Assembly (NCBI GenBank): GCA_017450925.1
Contig: JAFSSS010000044.1
Location: 1-49,209, forward strand
From: Ruminococcus sp.
GTDB lineage: Bacteria > Bacillota > Clostridia > Oscillospirales > Ruminococcaceae
DNA length: 49,209 nt
Reading direction: 5' to 3'
Every line of letters begins with the position of its first letter. Position 1 is the stretch's first letter. The notes beneath the pieces are model-generated. The model worked only from the letters and a program-made list of their open reading frames with translations, searched no databases and was not told where the DNA came from. Shown in pieces: positions 15,836 through 24,110 of the stretch. A program made the translations under genes and the position numbers.

Positions 15836-18253
15836 TCAGCAGCATATTACCTTCAGCTGCCTCTTTATTTCCTCCGCGGTCAGCCCGGGAAGCTTCGGCA
15901 GCGTCACCGTTACCTCCTCCTCACCGTGTATGTCGAACCAGTTGTCCGAGAATACGGCGTCCGTCTCCGACAGCGAGAGATAAACGCTCTTCGCAAAGCT
16001 CTCTGCAACAAGCGTCACCGCGAAGGAGTCCTCCAGCTCAAACACCTGCGAGAACACCCCGGGCTTCATGAACAGAAAATCCTTCGGCCTTACAAACATC
16101 GTCGTGCCGCCTGCCAGCTCGTGACGGTAGTTCTCCAGCTTGTATTCGATGTATTTGCTCCGCTTGTCCTCCTCTGTCCGCAGATGCTTCGAGAGGTCGA
16201 GCCTCATCGCTCTCACAGTTCCCAGCGGGTCGGAGATCACATCTGCCTTGAATTCCTCAAGTATCTCGGCAAAGTTGTTTCTCACCCGGCAGGTGACGGT
16301 CAGCGCCTCCTCCTCACGGGTGTCGTTGGTAACGTAGATCGCCGGATGTATCGGGTCTCTGTCGTCACAGCTTATCAGCAGCGGCGCATAGAACCTCCGC
16401 GCATAGTAATGCAGCGCCTTGCGCCGCCCGAAATAATCCACCGATGACCAGCTTATCACCGGACAGGCATCGTTAAGCTGCCAGTAGGCCGAGCCCATGC
16501 AGCGCCCCCTTGCCCTTCTCATATGCTCCACGTTCGAGCGTATGCAGTCCGCCTGCACCAGCTGCGAAAGATATATCTGATGCTCAAAATCCCTCACCGT
16601 GCCTGCATACTGCTCCATGTAGTATTCAAGCTTCTCCATGCCCCTGTCACACTTCTGGTGCTGCTTCATCACCGGGCTGTTGAGGCTAAGATCACGCTTC
16701 ATCGGGTCGCTGAACGCAAGACAGGTCTTGATGTCCGGGATGCTCTCAAAGCCGTATTCCGAACAGAACCTGTAATAAAGCCGGCGGAAATCCTCGATCG
16801 GCTTGAATTCATGCCATACCGCCCAGTAGTGCATATCTCCCGCCTTGTTTGAAGAGGGCTCGTTGAACCGCCCTCCCGACGAGGGCGACGAGGGCCAGTA
16901 GTATCTTTCCGGGTCCAGCTCTGCCAATATCCCGGGGATGATCTGCTCAAAAAGCCTTAGATAGTGCATCTTGCCCTCTTTGTCGTTCCAGCCCCAGTAC
17001 TCCCACGCCGACTCGATCTCGTTGTTCCCGCACCAGATCGCCAGCGAGGTGTGGTTGCGCAGTCTGATGATATTGTCCCTCACCTCTGCCCGGACGGTCG
17101 TCTCAAATTCGTTTGTCAGCAGATAGTCCGAGCAGGCAAACATGAAGTCCTGCCAGACGATCAGTCCATGCTCGTCGCAGAAATCGTAGAAGCTGTCATC
17201 GGGATAATAGCCTCCGCCCCAGACGCGGATGAAGTTGAAATTCGCGTCAAGGCATTCGCTCAAAAGCTTATCTGTCCGTGCTTTTGTACAGTTCTGCAGG
17301 ATGTGATCCTCCGGTATGTAATTGGCACCCATAGCAAACACCTTGATGCCGTTGTTTATAAAGCAGAACTCTCTGCCCCACTTGTCTCTGTCCTGCGAGA
17401 GAGTAAGCGTGCGCAGACCTATCCTGTCGGTGCGGGAGTCGATCACCCGTTTTCCCCGCTTCAGCCGCACTTCAGAGATATACAGCGGCTGCTCCCCAAG
17501 ACCTCTCACCCACCATAGCTGCGGGTCGTTTATCTCAATGGTCAGCTTGCCGTTTATCATCTCCGAGGTCAGCACCACATCTCCGGGAGATGTGAATACC
17601 ACCTCCGCCTTTATCCCGTTTGACCATACGTCAAGGTCGGCAGTGCATTTCAGCACCACCTTGTCCTTTAAATGCTCCTGCGTGTAATAAACGCTCCTGA
17701 TGCGCCCGTCGTTATAGCCGCTAAGCTCAACGCTCCGCCAGATGCCCATGTCCGGCAGCTTTGCGCCCCAGTCCCAGCCGAACATATAGTGCGCCTTCCG
17801 CAGGTGAGGATAGCCCTCCACAGCCTCCTTTACGCCGATAAGCGGCCTCTCTGCCTGCTTCTGCGCGATATATCTTCCCGCCGGATGTATCCACACGATC
17901 AGCTCGTTCTGAAAATCGGCAATGCCCCTCACGTCGTATTCATAGGTGCGGTGCATATTGTCACAGCTCCCGAGATATGTGTTGTTCAGATAAATGTCGG
18001 CCAGAGTATCGATCCCGTAAAAGGTCAGAAATATCTTGTCCTGCTGAAGAAACGAGCCGCTAAGCTCAAACTCCTTTTTGAACACGAACTCCCGCTTCAG
18101 TATCTCCCCAGCCGCCGCCTCGTTGGTGCGGTAGTAGGGATCCTCTGCGTCTCCCGCCGCCAATAGCGTCCCCAGCGCCGAGCAGGGCACCGAGCAGGGA
18201 TATGTCCTGTCCCCGTCGATCATCGTCCAGTCCTTGTTAAGCTCAATTTTCAT
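15836..18253 (-). CDS. Glycoside hydrolase family 2 beta-mannosidase
   Basis: 805-aa intracellular enzyme (no signal peptide) that releases beta-linked mannose from the ends of manno-oligosaccharides. It has the GH2 layout: jelly-roll sugar-binding domain (1-180), immunoglobulin-like domain (185-285), TIM barrel (290-600), and C-terminal beta domains. HYMFGWDWGAKLPDMGIW and FNFIRVWGGGYYPDDSFYD are typical of beta-mannosidases. The acid/base is Glu412 in WCGNNE and the nucleophile is Glu499 in FCSEYGFES. AAGGGGGA precedes the ATG. It points to growth on plant mannans, as in gut or rumen Firmicutes. It lies 34 bases upstream of marR and may be cotranscribed with it, though no functional link is evident. 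Confidence 0.94.
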   Translation of the reverse strand: MKIELNKDWTMIDGDRTYPCSVPCSALGTLLAAGDAEDPYYRTNEAAAGEILKREFVFKKEFELSGSFLQQDKIFLTFYGIDTLADIYLNNTYLGSCDNMHRTYEYDVRGIADFQNELIVWIHPAGRYIAQKQAERPLIGVKEAVEGYPHLRKAHYMFGWDWGAKLPDMGIWRSVELSGYNDGRIRSVYYTQEHLKDKVVLKCTADLDVWSNGIKAEVVFTSPGDVVLTSEMINGKLTIEINDPQLWWVRGLGEQPLYISEVRLKRGKRVIDSRTDRIGLRTLTLSQDRDKWGREFCFINNGIKVFAMGANYIPEDHILQNCTKARTDKLLSECLDANFNFIRVWGGGYYPDDSFYDFCDEHGLIVWQDFMFACSDYLLTNEFETTVRAEVRDNIIRLRNHTSLAIWCGNNEIESAWEYWGWNDKEGKMHYLRLFEQIIPGILAELDPERYYWPSSPSSGGRFNEPSSNKAGDMHYWAVWHEFKPIEDFRRLYYRFCSEYGFESIPDIKTCLAFSDPMKRDLSLNSPVMKQHQKCDRGMEKLEYYMEQYAGTVRDFEHQIYLSQLVQADCIRSNVEHMRRARGRCMGSAYWQLNDACPVISWSSVDYFGRRKALHYYARRFYAPLLISCDDRDPIHPAIYVTNDTREEEALTVTCRVRNNFAEILEEFKADVISDPLGTVRAMRLDLSKHLRTEEDKRSKYIEYKLENYRHELAGGTTMFVRPKDFLFMKPGVFSQVFELEDSFAVTLVAESFAKSVYLSLSETDAVFSDNWFDIHGEEEVTVTLPKLPGLTAEEIKRQLKVICC

Positions 18254-18505
18254 ATCTTGTCCCCCTTTTCACAGCTTTGCATCACCCATATTTTAACAGG
18301 TCGGAATTTACAGAACATTATACATTTATTAAAAGTTAGAAGGCTAATTAGTTTTGTTAATTATACCACCGAAAGGAGCTTTTGTCAAGACGATCTCCTT
18401 TTCCGATCCGGGTCATAATTGATAGTTGATAATGGAACTGATAATGAAAGGCCTCGGCATTTATCGTTACCATAATAGGTTTTTCTCTCTTATCCGCTTA
18501 ATTTA
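18254..18505. other. Divergent intergenic region upstream of mannosidase and purine permease
   Basis: AT-rich and without a gene. A TATAAT-like block on the minus strand near 18,320 could serve the mannosidase but lacks a good -35. At 18,418-18,450 there are two close copies of TGATAATG-type sequence (TGATAGTTGATAATGGAACTGATAATGAAAG) recalling the ends of the palindromic element at 20,546. Confidence 0.4.
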
Positions 18506-18535
18506 TTGACAATCCGCACGCTTGTGTGCTATAAT
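18506..18535 (+). promoter_or_regulatory. Promoter of the purine permease gene
   Basis: TTGACA (18506-18511), 18-base spacer, TATAAT (18530-18535). The leader of about 50 bases is too short for a purine riboswitch, and none of its conserved sequence is visible. Confidence 0.85.
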
Positions 18536-18590
18536 ATATTCGGGATCATAACAGCCCCGAGGGCTGAAAAACTATACGGAAGTGAAAAGA

Positions 18591-19952
18591 ATGCTTGAAA
18601 AACTGTTTAAGCTCAAACAGCATAATACCGATGTAAAGACCGAGATAACAGCCGGTCTGACCACGTTCATGACTATGGCCTATATCCTCGCCGTGAACCC
18701 CTCGGTGCTTTCGTCAGCCGGCATGGACTCCACTGCCGTACTGCTGGCTACCTGTATCGCATCCTTTATCGGCACTCTTAGCATTGGTCTTATGGCCAAC
18801 CTCCCCTTTGCCCTGTCGGCTGGAATGGGTCTTAATGCCTATTTTGCCTATACCGTCGTGGGCGTTTACGGCTACAGCTGGCAGACCGCCCTGCTGGCCG
18901 TGTTCATCGAGGGCGTGGTGTTCATCGTCCTTTCCCTCACCAAGATCAGAGAGGCTGTCTTCAACTGCATACCGCTGGCTCTCAAAAAAGCCGTGTCCGT
19001 CGGCATAGGCCTCTTTATCTGCTTTATCGGCCTGCAGAATGCAGGGCTTGCGGTTGACTCCGCCACCCTCGTTACCCTCGTGGATTTCAAGGAAAGCTTC
19101 CATACCACCGGCATATGCGCCCTGCTCGCTGTCATCGGCCTGCTGGCTATGGCTATCCTCTATATCAAAAAGGTGCCCGGCTCTATCCTTATAGGCATCT
19201 TCGGAACATGGATGCTCGGCATCCTCTGCGAGCTTACCGGCATCTATACCCCCGACCCAGCCGCCGGACATTATTCCCTTATCCCCTCCTTCCAAATGAC
19301 AGATTTTTCAAAGCTGGGCGAGACCTTCGGCCAGTGCTTCCATGTGGAGTTCGATAAGGTGGGAGTGTTCAACTTCATCGTCGTGATATTCTCCTTCCTC
19401 TTCGTTGACCTCTTCGATACTATCGGCACCCTTATCGGCGTCAGCGCCAAGGCTGATATGCTGGACGAAGACGGCAGGCTCGAGGGCATCAGACCCGCTC
19501 TTATGTCCGACGCCGTGGCTACCACCGCCGGCGCTGTCCTCGGCACCTCTACCGTTTCCACCTTCGTCGAGTCCGCCGCCGGAGTGGGCGCGGGCGGCCG
19601 CACCGGCCTTACCGCCTGCACAACAGGCGTGCTGTTCCTGCTGTCTATGTTCCTGGCGCCGGTATTCACTGCTATCCCCGCCTTTGCCACAGCCCCCGCT
19701 CTGATACTTGTGGGCTTTCTGATGTTCTCAACCGTTACCGAGATCAAGCTGGACGAGACCAGCTATACCACCGCGATACCAGCCTATCTCTGCGTGGCAG
19801 CAATGCCCCTGTTCTACAGCATCTCCGAGGGTATCGCTATCGGGATAATCTCCTTCGTGGTCATCAACGTGTTCTGCGGCAAGGCCAAAAAGGTGAACCC
19901 GCTGATGTATGTTCTCGCCCTGCTGTTTATACTGAAATACATTTTCCTGTAA
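18591..19952 (+). CDS. NCS2-family purine permease (AzgA/PbuG type)
   Basis: 453-aa inner-membrane transporter for hypoxanthine, guanine or adenine driven by proton symport. The N-terminus (ITAGLTTFMTMAYILAVNPSVLS) and the helix-10 region (ATTAGAVLGTSTVSTFVESAAGVGAGGRTGLT) are diagnostic of the AzgA-like branch. It should have about 14 membrane segments with re-entrant regions, and the length is normal. GGAAG lies 8 bases before the ATG at 18591; a GTG three codons earlier overlaps that site. A phosphoribosyltransferase follows 29 bases downstream, so uptake and salvage of purine bases are probably coexpressed. Confidence 0.95.
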   Translation: MLEKLFKLKQHNTDVKTEITAGLTTFMTMAYILAVNPSVLSSAGMDSTAVLLATCIASFIGTLSIGLMANLPFALSAGMGLNAYFAYTVVGVYGYSWQTALLAVFIEGVVFIVLSLTKIREAVFNCIPLALKKAVSVGIGLFICFIGLQNAGLAVDSATLVTLVDFKESFHTTGICALLAVIGLLAMAILYIKKVPGSILIGIFGTWMLGILCELTGIYTPDPAAGHYSLIPSFQMTDFSKLGETFGQCFHVEFDKVGVFNFIVVIFSFLFVDLFDTIGTLIGVSAKADMLDEDGRLEGIRPALMSDAVATTAGAVLGTSTVSTFVESAAGVGAGGRTGLTACTTGVLFLLSMFLAPVFTAIPAFATAPALILVGFLMFSTVTEIKLDETSYTTAIPAYLCVAAMPLFYSISEGIAIGIISFVVINVFCGKAKKVNPLMYVLALLFILKYIFL

Positions 19953-19981
19953 ATCACATTTTCTGATAAGGAGAGATCTCA

Positions 19982-20521
19982 ATGAAAACCTATACCCTCA
20001 AAGTCGCCGGCCTCACCCGCGAGCTGCCCCTCTGCCCCGTCAGCGATGATCTCGAGATCGCCGCTTTCATCATGCTGTCCGATGTTGAGCTTACCGTTAA
20101 AACTGCCGAGGAACTGCTGAAGCTCTGCCCGGAGTTCGATGTGATCCTGACCGCCGAGACCAAGGGCATCCCCATTGCCTACGAAATGGCAAGACAATCC
20201 GGAATGCCCTACGTCGTTGGCCGCAAGTCGCTGAAATTCTATATGACCGACCCCATCTCCGTAAAGGTGAAGTCTATCACCACAGCCAACGTACAGACCC
20301 TCTGCCTCTCGCAGGAGCATATCGCTATGATAAAGGGCAAGCGCGTGCTTATCGTGGATGACGTGATCTCCACCGGCGAGTCCCTTATCGCCCTTGAAAA
20401 GCTGGTTCACGCCGCCGAGGGTATCATCGTCGGAAAGGCCGCCGTCCTCGCAGAGGGTGAATCCGCCGATCGCGACGACATCATCTTCCTCGAAAAGCTG
20501 CCAACCTTCCCCAAAAAGTAA
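19982..20521 (+). CDS. Purine phosphoribosyltransferase-like protein
   Basis: 179-aa cytosolic type I phosphoribosyltransferase. The PRPP-binding loop is RVLIVDDVISTGES (residues about 120-133), and ILTAETKGIPIAYEMA marks the adenine/xanthine PRT group. It would convert a purine base plus PRPP to a nucleotide and pyrophosphate, completing salvage of the base imported by the preceding permease. Which base (adenine or xanthine) cannot be decided by eye. AAGGAGAG precedes the ATG. It could also be a regulator of the PurR type, but it lacks a DNA-binding domain. Confidence 0.88.
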   Translation: MKTYTLKVAGLTRELPLCPVSDDLEIAAFIMLSDVELTVKTAEELLKLCPEFDVILTAETKGIPIAYEMARQSGMPYVVGRKSLKFYMTDPISVKVKSITTANVQTLCLSQEHIAMIKGKRVLIVDDVISTGESLIALEKLVHAAEGIIVGKAAVLAEGESADRDDIIFLEKLPTFPKK

Positions 20522-20545
20522 AACGCAAGCAACAGACTGTCGCTT

Positions 20546-20702
20546 ACAGTTGATAATGAAAGGAGCGCCCGCAGGGCGCGTTATGCCCATTCGGGCGCCG
20601 CAGTTTGAGTAAAACGGAAATGTAGATTTCCTATTCTCGCTGCAGCGCCCGAATGGGCATTCGTGTGTCTGCGGCGCACCTTAATTATCCATTATCAACT
20701 GT
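20546..20702. repeat. Palindromic MITE-like element
   Basis: 157 bp with long imperfect inverted arms. The left end reads ACAGTTGATAATG and the right end is its complement. Inner parts GCCCATTCGGGCG and CGCCCGAATGGGC also pair, as do GCCGCAG and CTGCGGC. No coding capacity is present. Related ends occur at 23,718-23,776 and near 18,420. RNA from it would fold into one long hairpin between the phosphoribosyltransferase and flippase genes. Confidence 0.75.
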
Positions 20703-20789
20703 CAATTATGACCTTTGCCCAAAGCCCGTTCAAGTCATTATCCGCCTCCGCTGTTCATAGAATTATACAAAAAGCAACAGGAGGTCGGT

Positions 20790-22481
20790 ATGAAACAACA
20801 GGGATTTCTGAAGGGCTCTGCTATCCTGCTGGGTATGGTCATCATAACCAAGGCGGTGGGGCTGGCATATAAGATACCGCTTACCCACCTGCTCGGGGGC
20901 AGCGGCATGGCTTACTATTCGGGCGCATTTGCCGTTTTCTCGCCGCTGCTGGCCGCTACGGTCTCCGGCATAACCGCCTCGGTGGCACGCCTCACCGCCG
21001 AGTCCCGGGCGCTGGGACGCTTCGCCCAGCTAAGAAAGCTCCGCCGCACCGCAATGCTCTGCTGCTGCGGGATAGGCCTCGCCTCCGCCCTGCTGCTTAC
21101 ATTGCTTTCTATGCCGCTTGCAAAGGCCTTTCTGCCCTCTGCAAGCGCCCTTTGGACACTCGTTGCCCTCGCTCCCTCGCTGCTGCTCTGCTCCGCCCTC
21201 GCTGTCCAGCGGGGATATTACGAGGGTCTGCGAAATATGCTCCCCACCGCCGGCTCCGAGATAATCGAGACCGTTCTCCGCGCCGCCCTCGGCCTCGCAG
21301 GCGCTTATGCTGTGCTGCAATATGCCGCCCGGGACTACGCCGCCACCCACGGCTGCTTCGGACAGTTCTTCCGCACTCCGGAGGAGGCCGCCGCTGCCGC
21401 CCTGCCCTATGCCGCTGCCGCCGCTGTACTGGCAGGCTCCCTCGCTACAGGTGCCGCTGTGCTTAGCCTAAGTCTGACCTACCGCCTCCGCGGCGACGGG
21501 ATAACTCCCGCTATGCTGGCCTCCGACCCCGTCACCGACCCCGCACCCAATATCATACGCCGCCTCTTCGGTCATTCCCTGCCTATAGCCCTCACCGCCG
21601 TGATCACCACACTCTCTGCCTTCATCGACCTGCTCACTGTCCCAAAAGGGCTCTCAAGGGCTATCGCCGCCGGCATGACCGCCCCTGCCTCGGTAAGCCC
21701 CGCCGCTCTGCCGGATTTCATCTACGGCTCCTATACCGGCCTCGCTCTGACAGTCTGCGGGATAGTCCCCACGCTGACGGCTATGTTCGGCAAAAGCTCC
21801 CTCCCCGCCCTCACAGAGGCCGCCGCCCGCAGGAATAAGCGCTCCCTCTCCTCCTCCGTCAGCAGTCTGATAAGAGTCTCGTTGCTGGCTGCCCTCCCCT
21901 GCTCCGCCGCTGTCGCCGCACTCCCCCGCGAGGCGCTTACTCTCCTCTTCGGCGGCCGTACAGACGAGATAAGCTGCACCGCCCCCGCCCTCTCTGTCCT
22001 CGGCATCGGCTGCTGCATGATGTCAGTCTCCCTGCCCTGCCTCTCTGCACTCCAGACCCTCCGTCAAAGACTGCTGCCCGTCCTTATCATGCTCGCTGGC
22101 AGCGCTCTGAAGCTGATACTGAACCTCGTTCTGATACCCCTCCCCTCCCTCGGGATAACAGGCGCCGCTATAGCCGCCGCCGTTTCTCAAACGCTTATAT
22201 GCCTCCTGTCCGCCGGCTCACTGCTGCATATCACACATACCCGCCTGCCCGCCGCAGCCGTCTCAAAACCCCTCTTCGCCTCGCTGCTGGGCGCCGCCGC
22301 CGGCCGCCTCGCCTATGACCTCCCCGACAGTCTGCTGCCCCAATACCTCGACCGCCGCCTCCTCTGTCTGACTGCCCTCGCTGCCTCGTTTTTTATTTCA
22401 ATACTGGCTCTTTGGCTTATGGACTCCCTCCCCCGGGAGAGGATAAAAAAATATTTCAAAAAAATTCGTAAAACCTATTGA
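20790..22481 (+). CDS. SpoVB/MurJ-like polysaccharide flippase (MOP superfamily)
   Basis: 563-aa membrane protein with about 14 helices. The N-terminus FLKGSAILLGMVIITKAVGLAYKIPLTHLLGG matches the SpoVB/YabM/YkvU family of lipid-linked oligosaccharide flippases. AGGAGGT lies just before the ATG at 20790. Members move lipid-linked cell-wall precursors across the membrane, some for the spore cortex. Codon use is very rich in GCC/CTC, giving high local GC. Position upstream of mazG and an S4-domain gene matches the yabM-yabN-yabO order of Bacillus, which supports the YabM-like assignment over MurJ. Confidence 0.88.
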   Translation: MKQQGFLKGSAILLGMVIITKAVGLAYKIPLTHLLGGSGMAYYSGAFAVFSPLLAATVSGITASVARLTAESRALGRFAQLRKLRRTAMLCCCGIGLASALLLTLLSMPLAKAFLPSASALWTLVALAPSLLLCSALAVQRGYYEGLRNMLPTAGSEIIETVLRAALGLAGAYAVLQYAARDYAATHGCFGQFFRTPEEAAAAALPYAAAAAVLAGSLATGAAVLSLSLTYRLRGDGITPAMLASDPVTDPAPNIIRRLFGHSLPIALTAVITTLSAFIDLLTVPKGLSRAIAAGMTAPASVSPAALPDFIYGSYTGLALTVCGIVPTLTAMFGKSSLPALTEAAARRNKRSLSSSVSSLIRVSLLAALPCSAAVAALPREALTLLFGGRTDEISCTAPALSVLGIGCCMMSVSLPCLSALQTLRQRLLPVLIMLAGSALKLILNLVLIPLPSLGITGAAIAAAVSQTLICLLSAGSLLHITHTRLPAAAVSKPLFASLLGAAAGRLAYDLPDSLLPQYLDRRLLCLTALAASFFISILALWLMDSLPRERIKKYFKKIRKTY

Positions 22482-22506
22482 ATTTTTTGCAAATATAGGT
22501 TATTAT
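22478..22506 (+). promoter_or_regulatory. Promoter of mazG
   Basis: TTGAAT (22478-22483), 17-base spacer, TATTAT (22501-22506). The -35 overlaps the stop codon of the flippase gene, so mazG can be transcribed on its own. Confidence 0.75.
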
Positions 22507-22550
22507 ATATAGGATAGCTGTAAATTCCAAAAGCAAAGGAGAATGCCCAA

Positions 22551-23312
22551 GTGCAGGAGGTTATAAACAGGATCCTCGCCAAATCCAGCTATAATGTCTA
22601 TGACCTGGCCGAGATCGTCAAGGTCTTGAGAAGTGAGAACGGCTGCCCCTGGGATAAGGTGCAGACCCACGAAAGTATCCGCAAGGATTTTCTTGAAGAG
22701 GTCTATGAAGTGCTTGAGGCTATTGATGCCGGCGACCCCGCTATGCTCCGGGAGGAGCTGGGCGATGTGCTGCTGCAGGTGGTCTTCCATGCCGAGATCG
22801 AAACGGAAAAAAAGAATTTCGACCTCGATGCCGTCGCCGACGAGGTCTGCAAAAAGCTGATAATCCGTCACCCCCATGTTTTCGGTGATGTAAATGCCGA
22901 TACCGTGGATAAGGTGCTTACTAATTGGGACGCTATCAAAAAGGAAGAAAAGCATCAGGAGACCTTTTCGGATACGCTCAAAAGCGTGCCGAAGGTGTTC
23001 CCCGCGCTGATGCGGGCGCAAAAGCTTACCAAACGCGCTAATCGCGCAGGTGTCGATCTCGCCGATAAAAGCGAGGCCGCCGCTCTGATAAGAAAGCGCC
23101 TTGACGAGATCGAGGGCTCTGATGCTCCGCAGGATAAGGCCTTCGGAAATATGCTCCTGCTTTGTGCCGAGCTGGCAAGGCTCACCGGCGTTGATGCCGA
23201 GGAGGCCTTGGGCTATGAATGCGACAGCTTCACTGCCCGCTTTGAAAAGGCCGAGGGCTCCGGCAGCAAGCTTGCTTCACAGGCAGGAATGCTGTTTGAT
23301 AAGGACAGTTAA
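22551..23312 (+). CDS. mazG: Nucleoside triphosphate pyrophosphohydrolase MazG
   Basis: 253-aa all-alpha NTP pyrophosphatase that hydrolyses noncanonical or excess (d)NTPs to monophosphates. The N-terminal domain has GCPWDKVQTHESI and the metal site E-E-V-Y-E (DFLEEVYEVLEAI) with REELGDVLLQVVFHA. A second, more divergent MazG repeat fills the C-terminal half, as in YabN/MazG. I chose GTG as start because AAAGGAG lies 9 bases upstream and no in-frame ATG fits. Bacillus YabN carries an additional methylase domain that is missing here. It sits between flippase and hup genes. Confidence 0.94.
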   Translation: MQEVINRILAKSSYNVYDLAEIVKVLRSENGCPWDKVQTHESIRKDFLEEVYEVLEAIDAGDPAMLREELGDVLLQVVFHAEIETEKKNFDLDAVADEVCKKLIIRHPHVFGDVNADTVDKVLTNWDAIKKEEKHQETFSDTLKSVPKVFPALMRAQKLTKRANRAGVDLADKSEAAALIRKRLDEIEGSDAPQDKAFGNMLLLCAELARLTGVDAEEALGYECDSFTARFEKAEGSGSKLASQAGMLFDKDS

Positions 23313-23365
23313 CGGGCGTCTCTGACTTCCGTTAATATATATTAAAACACAGGGAGGTAAATAAC

Positions 23366-23641
23366 ATGACAAAGGCTGAACTCATCGCTGCAGTTGCTGC
23401 AAAGGGCGGCTACACCAAGAAGGATGCTGAAAAGGCTCTTTCCACAGTAGTTGACGTTATTTCCGATGCACTCGTAAACGGCGATAAAGTTACACTCGTT
23501 GGCTTCGGCACATTCGAGACACGCCAGAGAGCTGCCAAGGAAGGCAAGAATCCTCAAACTAAAGAGGTCATCAAGATCCCCGCTAAGAAGGTTCCCGCTT
23601 TCAAAGCAGGCAAGGCTCTCAAGGACGCTGTAAACAAGTAA
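23366..23641 (+). CDS. hup: HU-family DNA-binding protein
   Basis: 91-aa histone-like protein that dimerises and bends DNA. TKAELIAAVAAKGGYTKKDAEKAL forms the helical body, GFGTFETRQRAAKEGKNPQT leads into the DNA-binding arm, and VPAFKAGKALKDAVN is the typical end. GGGAGG lies 8 bases before the ATG. Codon use differs from the neighbours (more ACA, CTC and GTT), as expected for a very highly expressed gene. It is placed between mazG and rqcP as in several Clostridia, and has its own terminator. Confidence 0.97.
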   Translation: MTKAELIAAVAAKGGYTKKDAEKALSTVVDVISDALVNGDKVTLVGFGTFETRQRAAKEGKNPQTKEVIKIPAKKVPAFKAGKALKDAVNK

Positions 23642-23651
23642 GCAGCACAAT

Positions 23652-23680
23652 GCCCGACCCCTCAAAGGCCGGGCGTTTTT
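23652..23680 (+). terminator. Terminator of hup
   Basis: GCCCGACC pairs with GGCCGGGC (one A-C mismatch) around CCTCAAA, followed by GTTTTT. Confidence 0.85.
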
Positions 23681-23717
23681 GCAGCCGAACCTTTATATTG
23701 GATATGGATTGTTGATA

Positions 23718-23776
23718 GCTGATAATGTAGGGCGGCGAGCGTTATGATGCGGCTCGCAGCCCGGAGCATTGTCAGC
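23718..23776. repeat. Short palindromic repeat related to the 20,546 element
   Basis: Ends GCTGATAATG and CATTGTCAGC are complementary but for one base, with GC-rich inner inverted sequence (GGCGAGC with GGCTCGC). It resembles a shortened version of the 157-bp element, in the hup-rqcP gap. Confidence 0.55.
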
Positions 23777-23821
23777 TGTGAGCTTTCAGCTGATCACGCA
23801 TTGCCTTTCGGAGGTGATTTT

Positions 23822-24064
23822 ATGCGTCTTGATAAGTATTTGAAGATAACCCGCCTTATAAAGCGCCGCACCGTGGCAAACGAGGCCTGCGACGCCGGCA
23901 GGGTGCTGGTGAACGAAAAGCCCGCCCGGGCATCCTATGATGTCAAGGTGGGGGATATCATCACGATCAATATGGGGCAGAAGCCCCTAAAGGTCAAGGT
24001 CCTCGGCATAAGCGAGTACGCCACCAAGGAAAACGCCGCCGAGAATTATACAGTCATCGAATGA
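23822..24064 (+). CDS. rqcP: S4-domain RNA-binding protein RqcP
   Basis: 80-aa protein made of one S4 RNA-binding domain (MRLDKYLKITRLIKRRTVANEACDAG, GRVLVNEKPA, VKVGDIITIN). It is the YabO/Hsp15-like factor that works with RqcH on stalled 50S subunits to add poly-alanine tails in ribosome quality control. GGAGGTG precedes the ATG at 23822. The order flippase - mazG - hup - rqcP matches the Bacillus yabM-yabN-yabO locus, where yabP, yabQ and divIC follow. Here a perfect terminator and a recombinase follow instead. Confidence 0.93.
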   Translation: MRLDKYLKITRLIKRRTVANEACDAGRVLVNEKPARASYDVKVGDIITINMGQKPLKVKVLGISEYATKENAAENYTVIE

Positions 24065-24094
24065 AAACGGCTCCCCGACTTGGGGAGCCGTTTT
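24064..24094. terminator. Perfect 13-bp bidirectional terminator
   Basis: AAAACGGCTCCCC (24064-24076), loop GACTT, GGGGAGCCGTTTT (24082-24094). It ends rqcP and, read backward, the minus-strand recombinase gene whose stop is at 24111. The left border of the accessory segment is therefore near 24,100. Confidence 0.88.
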
Positions 24095-24110
24095 CGTCAT
24101 CGGGTGCAGC

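Noticed and set aside
18536-18590. Purine riboswitch before the permease
   Set aside because: The leader is only about 50 bases and lacks the conserved three-way-junction sequence.
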